From the NCBI GenBank assembly GCA_037952775.1, contig JBANAY010000001.1, forward strand, positions 3,596,001-3,660,000: a stretch of 64,000 bases of DNA, in the 5' to 3' direction. A program made the translations under genes and the position numbers. A model generated the notes under the pieces. The model searched no databases. It was given only the letters and a program-made list of their open reading frames with translations, and was not told where the DNA came from. Below, piece by piece: positions 10,734 to 21,838 of this stretch. How positions within the stretch are numbered: the first letter of the stretch is position 1; every line of letters starts with the position of its first letter. The stretch is from Clonostachys chloroleuca (Eukaryota; Ascomycota; Sordariomycetes; Hypocreales; Bionectriaceae).

Positions 10734-13700
10734 ATGGCTGAAGCACGGCGATTCGCCGACCGTAAATACGGTCAGGCGGGGCGATTGACATATATTCCTC
10801 AAGACATACCCAATGGCAATGTTGGCGCGCTTCATACATCCCGTTGCACTTCAGATTGTAGGTCGCCTTCTCTCTCGTAAGGTATAGGTAAAACTCAGGT
10901 TACACCGTATTAACCGTTTTCTGGACAGTGCTTTATTTCAAATCCCTCGGGAAGCCGGCAGAGCTCTATCCGCCTTCCAGATCTAAGCTCTCAGGGCAAA
11001 ATGTTTCTCGGCTAGGGGTAGAGCGAAACATCCACAAGCGATGGTTGCTCAAGTCGCATCCTGAAGCTTTCCTGGGAAACTCGGTCGTCTCGGGTCTCTT
11101 GACCGAGAACATTGACCGGTTCCAAAAACTCGATGATACATTGAGTTCGCGGCCTCTACTTGTAATGGCCGAGATGGTCGACTGGAGCCAGCCCGCTAGG
11201 CCTGTGAATATCCCAGTCCTTGCAGCCGTAACCGGGGAGTCTGGCGAGCTTTTACGTCTTGCTCGTATTGAAGACTCAAAGTGGAAGTGGGACGAAGACG
11301 AACATAGTATTCTCCATCTTTCTGTTATAGATCCGGTAGACCAAGACGATGAGCTTATCTGGGAGAGCGATGGGTTGCCCATCTCCCAAGTCAAATATGT
11401 ATCCAGCGCTGGTTCGCGATACGAGGCCATAAGATGGATTATTGTGCAGAAGGAAACATCTACGGTAATTCTGCAGCCCGAGTACCAGCCTATTCCTCTA
11501 AGCACCACCCGGAATACCTCTTCTGGCCAAGGGCAATCTTCTTCCCGGATCAAGGCAAACCCAATCTTGACTCTGTGGCACCATGAGACGGGTGGAAACG
11601 CGCATGCGGATGTAATTTTTAACGTCCCTGCAGACGGCTCACCCCCTCAACTCTGTGTTATTGATGAATGTGGCTACTGGACACTCTGGAACATCCATGG
11701 CAAACTAGGACGGACTGCGACCGCTTTACGGCTAACGCCATATAAATGCGGTCACATATGGGAAGGATCTCTGGGTGAAATACCAGCGGTGCCTTTATAT
11801 CCCGCCGAAGTACACGGGGCCCTCTTTATTGGGTCAACTGATGTGGTCAATATCACAAATGACCCATTTGCTGGGTTTGAAAGTGAGCACGGCCAAACTT
11901 TGCGTTCAAGGCATCTGCTTCTGTGGAATAGAGAGCGTCTAAATATCGTCGACGTTGAGGCAAACCAAATGGTCGTCCAAGTTCCAGACTTCTCATCCGC
12001 CACATCAAACTTCGGGCATATTATCGACGTGCAGATGAGTCCAGCAAATAGACGACACATATTCGTCATGACCGAAAGGTTCATCGTCTGGATTGACGTC
12101 TTCCCTTTGGACACTGAGTTTGACCAGGTATTCACGCCGTCCATCATCCTTACCTGCCCACACAGCTCGGTCGCCAAGCAAGGCATGAGAATGAACATCA
12201 GCCATATCACGACTGATGAGCAAGACAACATTATGATAGCTGTCTGTTCTTCTGAAGATTTACAGCTCGAATTGTTGTGGTTCACTCTGACCCCCGAGAA
12301 AGGCCTCTCCAAGTGGCACAGTCAATTGACACAGTTGCCCAGACCAGACTCAAACAGGGCACAGTCCAATTTCCAGACGTTCATCTTACACCCCGTTCTT
12401 TTGGAATCATTGACACCGGGGCAGGGTGTTGGGTCATTGTATTTGAGCAATGGGTGTCAATTCTACCAAGGCATGATCCTGGGTCAGGATTTGAGTGTCA
12501 AATACTGCATTTGCTTCAGCATTCAAGATCCGACGCTGGAAGTGACCCTTCCTACCACTCGACTGAAGTGGACACCGCAAGATCAAAATCGAAGATGGAG
12601 AAAGAAAAGAATCAAACTCTTACGTCATATGGGAGATAAATTCATACTACCTGATTCCATGTCATATATGGATATGCAGCTACTCGACTCCCATCCTCAG
12701 GCAAGAAGCGCTGCGCAAACTAGAGCCCACACGGGTAGAGATCTCAATGCTGCTCATGGGCCAATATCACTGAGATTCGATACCATTGCTCAACATATTC
12801 GTATGTCATTACTTCGCTATTCAGACCAAGACTCGGGCGGCCTCCCGGCTGCTCTTATCGACAGTGTACAAAACATTATTCAGCACGGACTCTCTTCAGG
12901 GAGGTTACCCTTATTTACCTGGTAAGAACTTGCACGCTTTTAACTAACTGATTTCCCCTAATGCCTCTTTCAGAGAGCTAACTGAAACCAAGGCTTGATA
13001 TCAATAACGGCCCAGATGAGGTTGCCATAGACCAGTCTGGAACCGGCGAGGCGACCCCCATGAAGATCTAGAAGCTCTGGTCGCCAAATTCGGAGATGAA
13101 GCAGTCATCACGCAGCTTCGGTGCAAGAGACCAGGTGCGCCGCCTCCTGCAGTCGGCTGGTGGTCCCAACCAAGGGACCAATTATCGAGAATATGGCTCG
13201 AGCCATTGAGAGGGAAAATGTCTAAGAAAGAACTAGCTTTGAGACATCACTGGATAACCGAGCTGGGAAAGGAGCTTTTTCTTGCCACACAAGGCACTAC
13301 TGTGCAGGATGTGCCTCTGTTCGGCACTATGGCCACGCAGGAATCGCAAGCCGAGACGATCGCTCCAGCATCTATTCGGTCATCCCCTCTGCCTAGCCCA
13401 ATCCCATCCTCTTCTCCAATTATGAGCCGGGGTCCGGATCCTGATGCGGCCATTCAGAGACTGCGACTGCTGGCCCCTAGTCTCCAGCCAGGGAAACTAG
13501 GCGCCTTCAAACCGGCCAGTGTCCTCTCATACTGGCCCGCCGAGCGAGGCGTAGACCCAAGCCACTACATGTCCAGTGTGCTCCTTGCCTCGGAAAGCCA
13601 GCACGACGAGGCCAAGCTGCGGCTACAAAAGATTGAGGCCAAGCGGCGATCCATGGCGGAGAAGTACAAGCGGCCAGCCTTCATGCGGAAGGAACTGCTA

Positions 13701-13898
13701 TCCAGCCAGGTGGAGGACAGCGGCGGTCTCGCTTCACTACAAACAGGGCACAAACAGATACCTATGTCAAGTCAGGAAGTTCCTGCTTCTTCACAAAGTC
13801 AAGGGCCAATGGGCTTCACCATGAGCCAGCCCGTCTCCGGTGTGTTTGGAGAGCGGAAGAAGACGAAGAAACCGAAGAAGAAGAGCGGGTTCCGATAG
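10734..13898 (+). CDS. rrn6: RNA polymerase I-specific initiation factor Rrn6-like
   Basis: Core-factor subunit for rDNA transcription. Exon 1 (10734-10857) starts MAEARRFADRKYGQAGRLTY. The intron 10858-10928 has a TATTAAC branch point. Exon 2 (10929-12921) holds the WD-like body with ELYPPSR, HPEAFLGN and FTLTPEKGLSKW-type strands. Exon 3 begins at 12993 using an AAG acceptor; the nearer CAG at 12971-12973 would create an immediate stop. A C5 run at 13055-13059 breaks the frame: one extra C joins GTGEATP to HEDLEALVAKFGDEA and gives about 1007 residues. The C-terminus is Ser/Pro-rich and ends KKTKKPKKKSGFR, the basic tail typical of fungal Rrn6. The call is from overall family pattern; the exon-3 acceptor is inferred. 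Confidence 0.85.
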
Positions 13899-14295
13899 CG
13901 GTGCTACATCTTATTTATCACATGTATTTATTTACCATCATGCACAGCTTACGGCAGCGGTGAAAGTGCTAGCAGTACCTAAGCACCAGCAGGCGCTATC
14001 TTAATGATCATTGTATATAGTATATGAACGCCTTATGATGCAGTCCAACATGACTGCTGCCTAAAGCAAAGTCCCGGCGCCCGAGATGATATTATTCGGC
14101 TTCTTCCATATCTCGTGTAATACACATTACTTGATTCATTCACCCAAGAGGGGGGAAGCCCAACTCTTCCCTAAACCAACTTAAATATACAGTGAGCCTC
14201 CTGCATAAATCAACTGGCCGTACTTACTCTGACCGTGCCGTCTTTTGTGCCTTTTCCAAAGTTTGCCATCTCATTCGTTTTACAGACATTCCAAC
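13899..14295. other. Intergenic region rrn6 - carboxylesterase
   Basis: 397 bp holding the rrn6 3' UTR and the esterase promoter. Nothing else is seen. Confidence 0.4.
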
Positions 14296-15974
14296 ATGCA
14301 GTCAATATCCTCCCCAACCATCGCGGTAAATGGCTGCCTAATCATAGGTGCTCGGTTCTCACCGGCCGCCTCAGCCGCCTGCCCAAGGCCAGTTGAAGCG
14401 TTCTACAATATCCCCTATGCCTCCACGGATCGCTTCTCCAAGGCTCGTCCACTACCACTAGGCTCTCAAACCTCTGGCACGAGATTGGATGCTTCACGGA
14501 TCAAGTATGCCGGCCCAAACCCCAACTGCACAACGTCCACGCTGCGGCTCCATATCACACGCCCGTCGACGGCTTCACAGCAGCCGCTCCCAGTCATCAT
14601 CTACTTCCACGGCGGCGCCTTCAATTTTGGCGACCCCTTGGAAACTGACTCAGTCTCGTTCGTCGCCCATGCCCAGAAGGACATCATCTTCGTGGCCGTG
14701 CACTACAGGCTCGGCGTGCTGGGGTTCCTGGCCGGCGAAGGGGAGGCCAACCTGGGGCTCAAGGACCAGAGACTGGCTATAGAATGGGTACATTCATGGA
14801 TCCCAGTCTTTGGCGGCGATCCAGCCCTCATCACTCTACGAGGCGTGAGCGCAGGAGCACACTCGGTTCGTCTACTTACTGTGTGATCATTCATTATACT
14901 GGCTAACAACCCTACTAGATCGGCCATCACATGCTGAACCCGTCTCCCCTGCCCTTCCACAAAGCCATTCTTGAGTCCGGGTCGCCTACAGCTCGCTCCG
15001 TGCTCTCTGCCTCCCATCCTCGCACCGTTGCCAACCTCGACAGTGTCCGCTCCAGCATGCTCCCAGTCATAACCCCTCCTAGGACTGTCAAGGTCAACTT
15101 CCTGCTCAACGCCGGCCTCGACGTCTTCTCCAGGCACACAGACTCCCTCACCTGGCCTTTCCAACCGGTCGTCGAAGGGCCTGGAGGCATCATACCGGAC
15201 CTGCCCCTCAATCTCTGGCAACTAAAGGCTTCTTCTGATCAGTCCACGACATCCGGGAGTCGAACTAGCCCGCTCCCAGCGGCCGTCATAACCGGCTTCT
15301 GCACCAGCGAAGGCATCGACTTCATCCCGGAAAGCTGCAGCGACTTCCGCTCCTTCTTCACCAAGCTCATCCCGTCCCTGACCCCCACCGACCTCGACGC
15401 CCTCGAGGCGCTCTACCCTCCCAGTGGTGACCAAGCAGACCACAGCGCAGACCTCGTCCGCCGCCTGGGCGTGGCGTACGGCGACTACGCCTACATCTGC
15501 CCCATCATCCACACGGCCCACATGACATCCAAGCTCGGCGGCACGGTCTACCTCTACGAGTTCGCCGCTCTCGTCTCGGAGGCCCATCGCGCGGCGTCGC
15601 ACGCGAGCCACTCCGACTTCGTCACCCGCTCGACGCTGGGCGCCGAATTTCCGGGGCTGGAGGCCGTGAGCGCGGAGATGCACTCCCGCTGGACGGAGTT
15701 CGCGGCGTCCCCCACCGGCGGGTTCGCTGAGGACAGATGGCCCCCGTTCGTGACGCCGTTTGGTGAAGACAACGACGGCGGCGACGAGGCCGAGGGGAAG
15801 CTGCTCGTGTTTGGCCAGGGCAATGATGAAGTCTCGGGAGGTGGGAATGCAGGCGTGCCGGTCCAGACGAGGACGCTGACGAAAAGGGAGAAGGAAGTCT
15901 GCAGATTCTGGTGGGACAGGATGGAATTGAGTCAGGGCGACGGGAATGCGGGAGTCGTGAGTGAGGCGTACTAA
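14296..15974 (+). CDS. Type-B carboxylesterase/lipase family protein (alpha/beta hydrolase)
   Basis: Two exons (14296-14865 and 14919-15974; the intron donor GTTCGT is non-optimal, branch GGCTAAC), about 541 residues. The oxyanion-hole motif is YFHGGAFNFG and the post-strand motif HYRLGVLGFL is typical of the family. The nucleophile elbow reads GVSAGA rather than the usual GESAGG; the Ser is kept. A likely acid is the Glu of GFCTSEGIDF and a likely base the His of ASHSDF. There is no signal peptide, so it is probably intracellular; the substrate cannot be read from sequence. Many fungal homologues sit in secondary-metabolism or detoxification loci, but no such neighbours occur here. The coding strand is GC-rich compared with its flanks. 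Confidence 0.85.
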
Positions 15975-16747
15975 AACATGAGACGGCAAAGGGTGCGTCT
16001 CAGGGGGGTATCCAAGGTCTCATCCAAGGTCTCGGGCATCCTCATACCAAACAATGAGAATGAGCATCCGCAAAAAGCATCACTAGGAAACCAATTAGGG
16101 AAAACATGTATACGTGGTAGATCTCGGGGTTTAAATTCGTATCGACGAAAACAATACACTGCTGTTCCGCACACATTCCACCTCGTAGCTTCTCCAGCAT
16201 AGACTTCGGTACTATCCAAGCTATCAAACATTGGTGCTGCCAATGGTATTCAACATCAACCAGATTAAAAAAAAAAGAGAGGGGACTATGAAAGAAAGAC
16301 GTGTATATCGGGGTAGTAGACTGATTAAGAACAGAGAAAAATTCACTAGAGACCTCGCTATGCCAACCCATGAGTGCGACTAAATTGTTGCACACAAACA
16401 AAAAGGAAAGTGATAGGGCGAAGATATATACCCAATTCTAGGTTTTTTGTGATTGATGATCGTAATATGTGACTTCCCATTGGGAGATGAGGATCGAGTT
16501 TAGAAGGAAAATCCGCCCTGTGGAACAACGGAAGCCTGTACAATGTGGCGCAAGCTGGAAGCACCACAGTTCCATGACAGGTAGGTAAGGAAATACCGAA
16601 CGAAAGGCGCATACACCGTCTCGTTTTGGAAGGTGGTGCATGGACAGGCGGTTGCTGGCTGTATTAAAACGAGTTACGAGGGATAAGAGTCGTTGAAACC
16701 TGAACGCCGTGACCGACCAGAAGCAACAGGAAATCGTCGTGTTTCGG
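15975..16747. other. Convergent intergenic region (esterase / Mid2-like)
   Basis: 773 bp between two convergent genes, probably two 3' UTRs. It contains an A10 run near 16266-16275. No gene is supported. Confidence 0.4.
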
Positions 16748-17980
16748 TTAGAAGTTCTGAGAGATGCCCGCGCTTTGTTGGGGATAATGAGATGTGTTTT
16801 CGATGCGCGTGTTGCGGCGAGCCGGGTTATCACGGATGACGGGCTGTGGAGGCGCGTCATGATAATGGCCATCGGTATAAGGTTCCTGATCTTGCACGTC
16901 ATAGTACGTCGCACCCTGTCCGTACGAAACACCGCCTTGTAGGTCGGAACCGTCTGATCGGTTCGCAGCGCTGTAGGAGGATGAAGCATTGGAAGGGCCA
17001 CGGTCGACACCCACGGCGCGGTTGTTGCCGGTGTTGCCGTTCATGGCCCCCAAGATCTCGCCGTCCGGAGAATAGATGTTATCGGACCGTGCCACGCCAA
17101 TGGGGGCTTGTGTGGGGGATGAAGGATCAGAGTAGGCGTTCTTGCCTCCCGACAGCGTCGTCGATGCCTTGCGACCGTTGGAGCTGGCCAAAGTGGTGGT
17201 GCCCCAGCCGCGGTATCCCCCTGAGGTATCCTCGTTCATCTCATAGCCACCATCAACCACACCAGGGATCGTGGGATCAGCATTGGGGTTGTACGAGTAA
17301 TCCTCAACCTCCTTACGGCGTTCCTCCTCAGCGGCAAGTCGAGCCTTTCGCTTCCTCCAAAAGAACAGAGCGGCAATCGCGATCAAAGCAATGCCAACAA
17401 TGGGGACCACAACACCAATGGCGACCTTAGCGTCAGTCTTGAGACCCGAGCTACCACTTCCTGACGAATCACCAGGTGTCAGGGAAGGGTTGGAAGTGGA
17501 AGATGAGGTGGAAGATGTCGTGCTGCCAGTACCACCATTAATTGTGCTGGTTACGACCACTACACTGGTCTGCGTACTTCCGCCATCCGTTGGAACAATT
17601 GTGGTAACAAAGGTGCTCGGCGCGGCACTACTTGTGACGGGAGCTTGGCTACTGGCAGGGGCACTTGACGAAGCAGCGGCTGAAGAACTTGGTGCAGAAG
17701 TTGGTGGGTTGGATGTCGATGGTTGAGCTGATGAGGTTGGCGCTTGAGATGTTGATGGCTGCGCGGAACTGGAGGGCGCCTGGCTCGAGGCCGAAGTGGT
17801 TGGTTGTGCCGCCGATGTTGTCGGGGCCGCTGATGTCGGCTGCTGCGAGGTAGCAGGCTGAGAAGCCGAAGATGGAACCGCTGCCGAGGTTGAAGGAACA
17901 GCGTTCGATGTTGCCACAGATGTCGGTACGACATTCGAAGTCGGGACCACGTCGCTGGTGGCGGCAGAGGGGGACGACAT
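16748..17980 (-). CDS. Mid2-like cell-wall stress sensor, single-pass membrane protein
   Basis: Intronless coding part of about 410 residues. The start at 17980 gives MSSPSAATSDVVPTSNVVPT. Residues 1-200 are almost wholly Ser/Thr/Ala/Pro with repeated SAQPSTS and VVPTS units, a likely O-mannosylated stalk (Pmt2 is in this window). One membrane helix follows (VAIGVVVPIVGIALIAIAAL), then a basic stop-transfer FWRKRKAR. The cytosolic tail has Tyr-, Gly- and Asn-rich segments. This layout matches fungal Mid2/Wsc-type sensors that feed the cell-wall integrity pathway. No N-terminal signal peptide is visible, and upstream in-frame sequence gives none, so topology would rely on the single helix. The function is inferred from architecture. 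Confidence 0.6.
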   Translation of the reverse strand: MSSPSAATSDVVPTSNVVPTSVATSNAVPSTSAAVPSSASQPATSQQPTSAAPTTSAAQPTTSASSQAPSSSAQPSTSQAPTSSAQPSTSNPPTSAPSSSAAASSSAPASSQAPVTSSAAPSTFVTTIVPTDGGSTQTSVVVVTSTINGGTGSTTSSTSSSTSNPSLTPGDSSGSGSSGLKTDAKVAIGVVVPIVGIALIAIAALFFWRKRKARLAAEEERRKEVEDYSYNPNADPTIPGVVDGGYEMNEDTSGGYRGWGTTTLASSNGRKASTTLSGGKNAYSDPSSPTQAPIGVARSDNIYSPDGEILGAMNGNTGNNRAVGVDRGPSNASSSYSAANRSDGSDLQGGVSYGQGATYYDVQDQEPYTDGHYHDAPPQPVIRDNPARRNTRIENTSHYPQQSAGISQNF

Positions 17981-18025
17981 TTTGACGGTCGAACTGATGT
18001 CCTGGATGCGGTGTTCTGGGGGTCC

Positions 18026-18335
18026 CTGGACGTCCGAGTCTCTGTTAGCTGCTGCTGCATCACCATGCCCGTCACGATGGGTAAATGGCGCGGAAGCGTG
18101 TGTGCATGCGTTCAAGGGATTATGTAGCACAGGGGGAAGAGATGGGACTGGGGAAGAACGCCAGCCACGTCAAGACCAGTCTCGCAGATCTTGTGTTGCC
18201 CGTGGCTGCAGTGCAGACTCTTTCCGGCTTCATGGCCACCGGATGAGGTCTGGGTGCTGCCCATGGCAAATAGCAAAAAAAAAAAAAAAAAAAAATACCA
18301 CGACGGATGCAGACGTGAGAAAGTGTGTCACGTAC
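18026..18335 (-). other. Probable 5' UTR intron of the Mid2-like gene
   Basis: On the minus strand a good donor (CCAAG|GTACGTG, at 18335) and a branch point plus acceptor (GCTAACAGAG...GTCCAG, ending at 18026) bracket about 310 nt just upstream of the start codon. The interval contains an A21 tract as read on the plus strand. No open frame upstream adds coding sequence, so this would be a leader intron. Inferred from splice signals only. Confidence 0.4.
18275..18295. repeat. Mononucleotide A21 tract
   Basis: Twenty-one consecutive A on the plus strand, the longest homopolymer noticed in the window. It lies in the leader region of the Mid2-like gene. Confidence 0.95.
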
Positions 18336-18654
18336 CTTGGCCTTGGGCCAGTTAGTTATGGAGTGTCGAGGCTCTCTTCTCGAGGGAAAACCATGCAATG
18401 CTCGCTGGTAGCCTTACAATCAAACGCGGGGAGCAAGGCGGAAAAAGATTGGAGAGACGGAGGAGCAGAGCGAAGATGTCGAAATGGCAACAGACCTGGA
18501 GATGAGCTCAGCATGGGTCGGACTCAGGACTCACTCTAGACGTGAGGGAGGGTTGCTGGGGACCATCCAGATCTTGAGCGCCAGCACTCGTTGTAGTGGC
18601 CTGGGACAGTGGAAACCGTCCAGAAATTTGCCCTGCCACAGGCTATGGGCCAGG

Positions 18655-18735
18655 TGTGCGTCTAGCTGTATCTGCTCTAGGACGGACTCGGCAACGCTTC
18701 CACACGAAAGCAGGTTCGAATCCCTGCGTGTCACT
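18655..18735 (+). other. tRNA-like fragment or isolated Pol III B-box
   Basis: GGTTCGAATCC at about 18713-18723 matches the Pol III B-box/T-loop consensus exactly. It is flanked by GCAGG and CCTGC that could form a T stem if one C is unpaired, and followed by GTGTCAC, which looks like an acceptor 3' strand. No matching GTGACAC 5' strand or cloverleaf is found upstream. It is at best a tRNA relic; chance is possible. Confidence 0.2.
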
Positions 18736-21058
18736 GGGGAATTACGGTTGGATAAGACCGACCCAGACGCCATCGCGCGCCTCAATAGCTCCAGCGGTGG
18801 CTCACCAGCGCTGCTTTAAGCACACTGTGGCTATGTCGGCCGTTGCAGACTGACTGAGGTTATGTAATACTGCATAATCGCCAGGAATTTGGGCGTCTCG
18901 CTACATGTTCTACACGACACACAGCCATGGTTTTATTTTGGTTTGTTCGCAGAAGCCTCGCACGATCAGAGTTCTCGGTAAACATAAGCTTTTAGATGTT
19001 GACATCATCTATTCGACGGATGCTTGAATTCTGCTGCTGCAAGCCTCCTGGGTAATAAGTACGGAGAGTCCCTTTGACCAAGGTAATTTCGCACGCTGCG
19101 GAATGGGGCTGTTTGCAACAGGGATGACCAACATGCCGTGACCAATTGCTGCTGGCATCGACGAAACTTGTACTTGGTGATACAGAAAACATGGTAGCAG
19201 GCGGTGACACCTTGCAAACCAAAGAGTCGTCTCTCCTGAGTACCTAGGTAGATGCAGTCCAGAGCCCAGGACGAGATGAGGTCCACAGCCGGCCCGCGAG
19301 GACTCAGACGTGGCTTGACGAAGATACAAAAAGAGTAAGTCGCGGGTCCTCTCGTTATCAAAATTGAGGCTCGCCATATCTTGCAGGCTAAATTTATCCT
19401 TGGTGGCTTCCGAGCATACCTGCGGGCTGGGACCGTATAACAAATGCCAGGGGCAGACCTCGGGTGGCTTACATAGTACTTACTAGGACAGAGTAGCCCA
19501 GGTAAGCAGGCAAAACTATCACCATCGAGGGCCAGCACAAACAGTTGCGGTCCTCCCGAGCATGAGCTTGTCTAATCATATACCTTCTTCGTGAAACACA
19601 GCCAAGGTAGGGAGCTCCGTCCAATTGCATAGGCCACACGACAGCCCTGCTGGGTGGCATATAAGACGATATGCAGGCAACTTATTAGCATCCATGTTCA
19701 GACAACGGGAGCACCAAAGCCGTCCGTCCTCACTGAGCTGAGCCCCAGCTGTAGCTTCAATTACAGCGGCACTGGCGCTATCCCAGTACGGCGCCGTATC
19801 TTCATGTGGGCACATACCAGAGCTACTGGACAGGCCCCGCTGGATACGGGGTTACAGGCGCGTCTACAGAAGAAGAATACACCTACACGCACTGGGCTAG
19901 TCGCTGTGCATCACCACGAGCTCTCGTTATGTTTATACGAGTCCACTGCAGATGCAAACGACACCCCATTGCTCTGTTGGCATCTTCTCGCCTCTCCTCA
20001 TCAGACCGGCTGATCATCCTCTGGCGATGGTGGCTATCTTTTTTGCCTTCAATCAAGACGAGAAATGCCGACTATGGGCTCGGATGGGATAGATCGGCCC
20101 TCACCGTTCCTCTCTCATACGCATGCAGAGCCACATTCTCCATCCCACCCATACCAGCGCAGTACACACACACTCACTTGCTCCGGCTCCTCTCAACCTC
20201 TCAATGCATATGCACAAGACACAAACATGTAGCGTAGATGGCGTCCCAACACAACACCGCGTGGGTGTGTGCAAAGGGGCGCCACCCCTCTCACCTGCCC
20301 AGCGGCGACGTGCCAAGCACCCGGTGAGCGACCGCGCTCAGCCAATCCATAAATGCCCATCATCGCATGGCGAAACCCAACGTCGCGTGGCAAAAATCTC
20401 CAAAATGGCATCTTCCAAGCCAATCACTGACTCCAATGTGTCTACTCTTTTGTTCTCTTTTTTTCTCCAGCACTCCGTCCCTCCCGCTTCCTTCCTATTC
20501 ATTCATCGGGGTATTACCTCAGCTTAGACACTCATTTCAATTTGAACGGGGATCCCCATGATATCGTACAACAAACCCAGTCAAAAATAATATCCGATTG
20601 CCTAAACAGGGGTGTAATCAGCAATATTCTCACCTACCGGTCACACAGCACACCAAGTAGACACCGAGACTTCCCAACACCTGCAGATATCTCCCCCTCC
20701 CTGCTTCCATTATCTTCAGTGTAAATTGCCAATCAATCAAACTTATCTATCCTCCACATGGGGCACACCCTCTCTGATCTTGCAACCCCCCACCCATCAC
20801 CTGGTGTCCCGGTCCAAATAGCCAATAGAGACATTTTATTCCTTTGATGTGTATGGTCCTCTATCATGGCTGTGCAAATCAGCCGTCGCTCACCCGCCAC
20901 CACAACAGGTGATCAGCACTGTGCTGTTAAAAATAACTTTAAGTATCGTAGACAGTTTAGAGTTCGTGCTTTTGAGGTCTAGACCCTAATGGCAACAGAC
21001 TCTCGGCGGCCGCCAGACAAGTTGGATTTGAAGCCAGCCAAAAAATTGGTAGCCAGTC

Positions 21059-21294
21059 AAGTGGGTGACATGAGAAATGAGACAGTCGAACATTAAGCTG
21101 CTTATTCTCGAGCCTTCGACCGGTATTGTTAGACTCCTAAGAGCTAATAATATACATTTCAGAGATAATATAACGTATATTGTTACTTTTCCTTAATCTA
21201 AGCTACTAAATTTCTCTATTCAACTGTAGAAAGTGGTATATTTATAACCAAATCTTCCCTTAGGTGTCTGTCTTATTTCTCCTGTCACCCACTT
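21059..21294. mobile_element. MITE-like element, 236 bp, with terminal inverted repeats and 7-bp target duplication
   Basis: The left end (21059-21085) and the reverse complement of the right end (21268-21294) match at 25 of 27 positions, beginning AAGTGGGTGACA. Both outer flanks carry the same 7 bp, GCCAGTC (21052-21058 and 21295-21301). The interior is AT-rich and has no coding frame. Size, terminal repeats and flanking duplication fit a non-autonomous DNA transposon. A 7-8 bp duplication would suit hAT-type ends, but the superfamily is not established. Confidence 0.75.
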
Positions 21295-21838
21295 GCCAGT
21301 CATCGCCGAGCCAGGCTTGTTTTAGCCCATACCTAAAATTATAATGACCATCTCTTCAGACGCTCACCCCATACTTCACTCGCTCAAGTCGATGTGGTGG
21401 TCAGCTAACTAAATACGGTCAAGACAGATGCAAGCCTCAGCTACGGCTGTCTTATACGAGACAATAGAGTTTAAAGCCACGGTCGTGAGCGAAAGTTGTG
21501 CAGGATATTTGATGTCAACAAACATCAACCAAGTTCCCATTTCACACCGCTATATACAAGCTCGAATCTAATTTCAGAACCCAGAGCGCGATTCGTTATG
21601 TTTCGTATTGGGTGATTTCCAATCCTTCTATATGCAAATTTGCCCCAAAAATTAAAGCCAATCGCGACCAAATATACTCCCACGAAAGGAAGAAAACAAA
21701 ATCCAAACACCCAAGTTCTTGTCAATGCCGATGAAGCCTCTCAATGGGCCAGGCGCTATGCCGAAAAGCAAACAACGTCATGATGGCAAAATTGCCAATG
21801 AATGCTGCAGAGTGAAGGCGACTGATACAATCCCAACC

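Larger units (their letters stand above)
18336..21838. other. Gene-poor region, 3.5 kb
   Basis: No frame here shows a known domain or convincing coding pattern. It contains a tRNA-like B-box at about 18711-18727, a pyrimidine-rich stretch near 20100-20530, and a MITE-like element at 21059-21294. Several TACCTAGGTA-type palindromes also occur (for example near 19239). Confidence 0.5.

Noticed and set aside
12922..12973. CAG acceptor at 12971-12973 for rrn6 intron 2
   Set aside because: It creates TGA directly at the junction; the AAG acceptor at 12992 keeps the frame.
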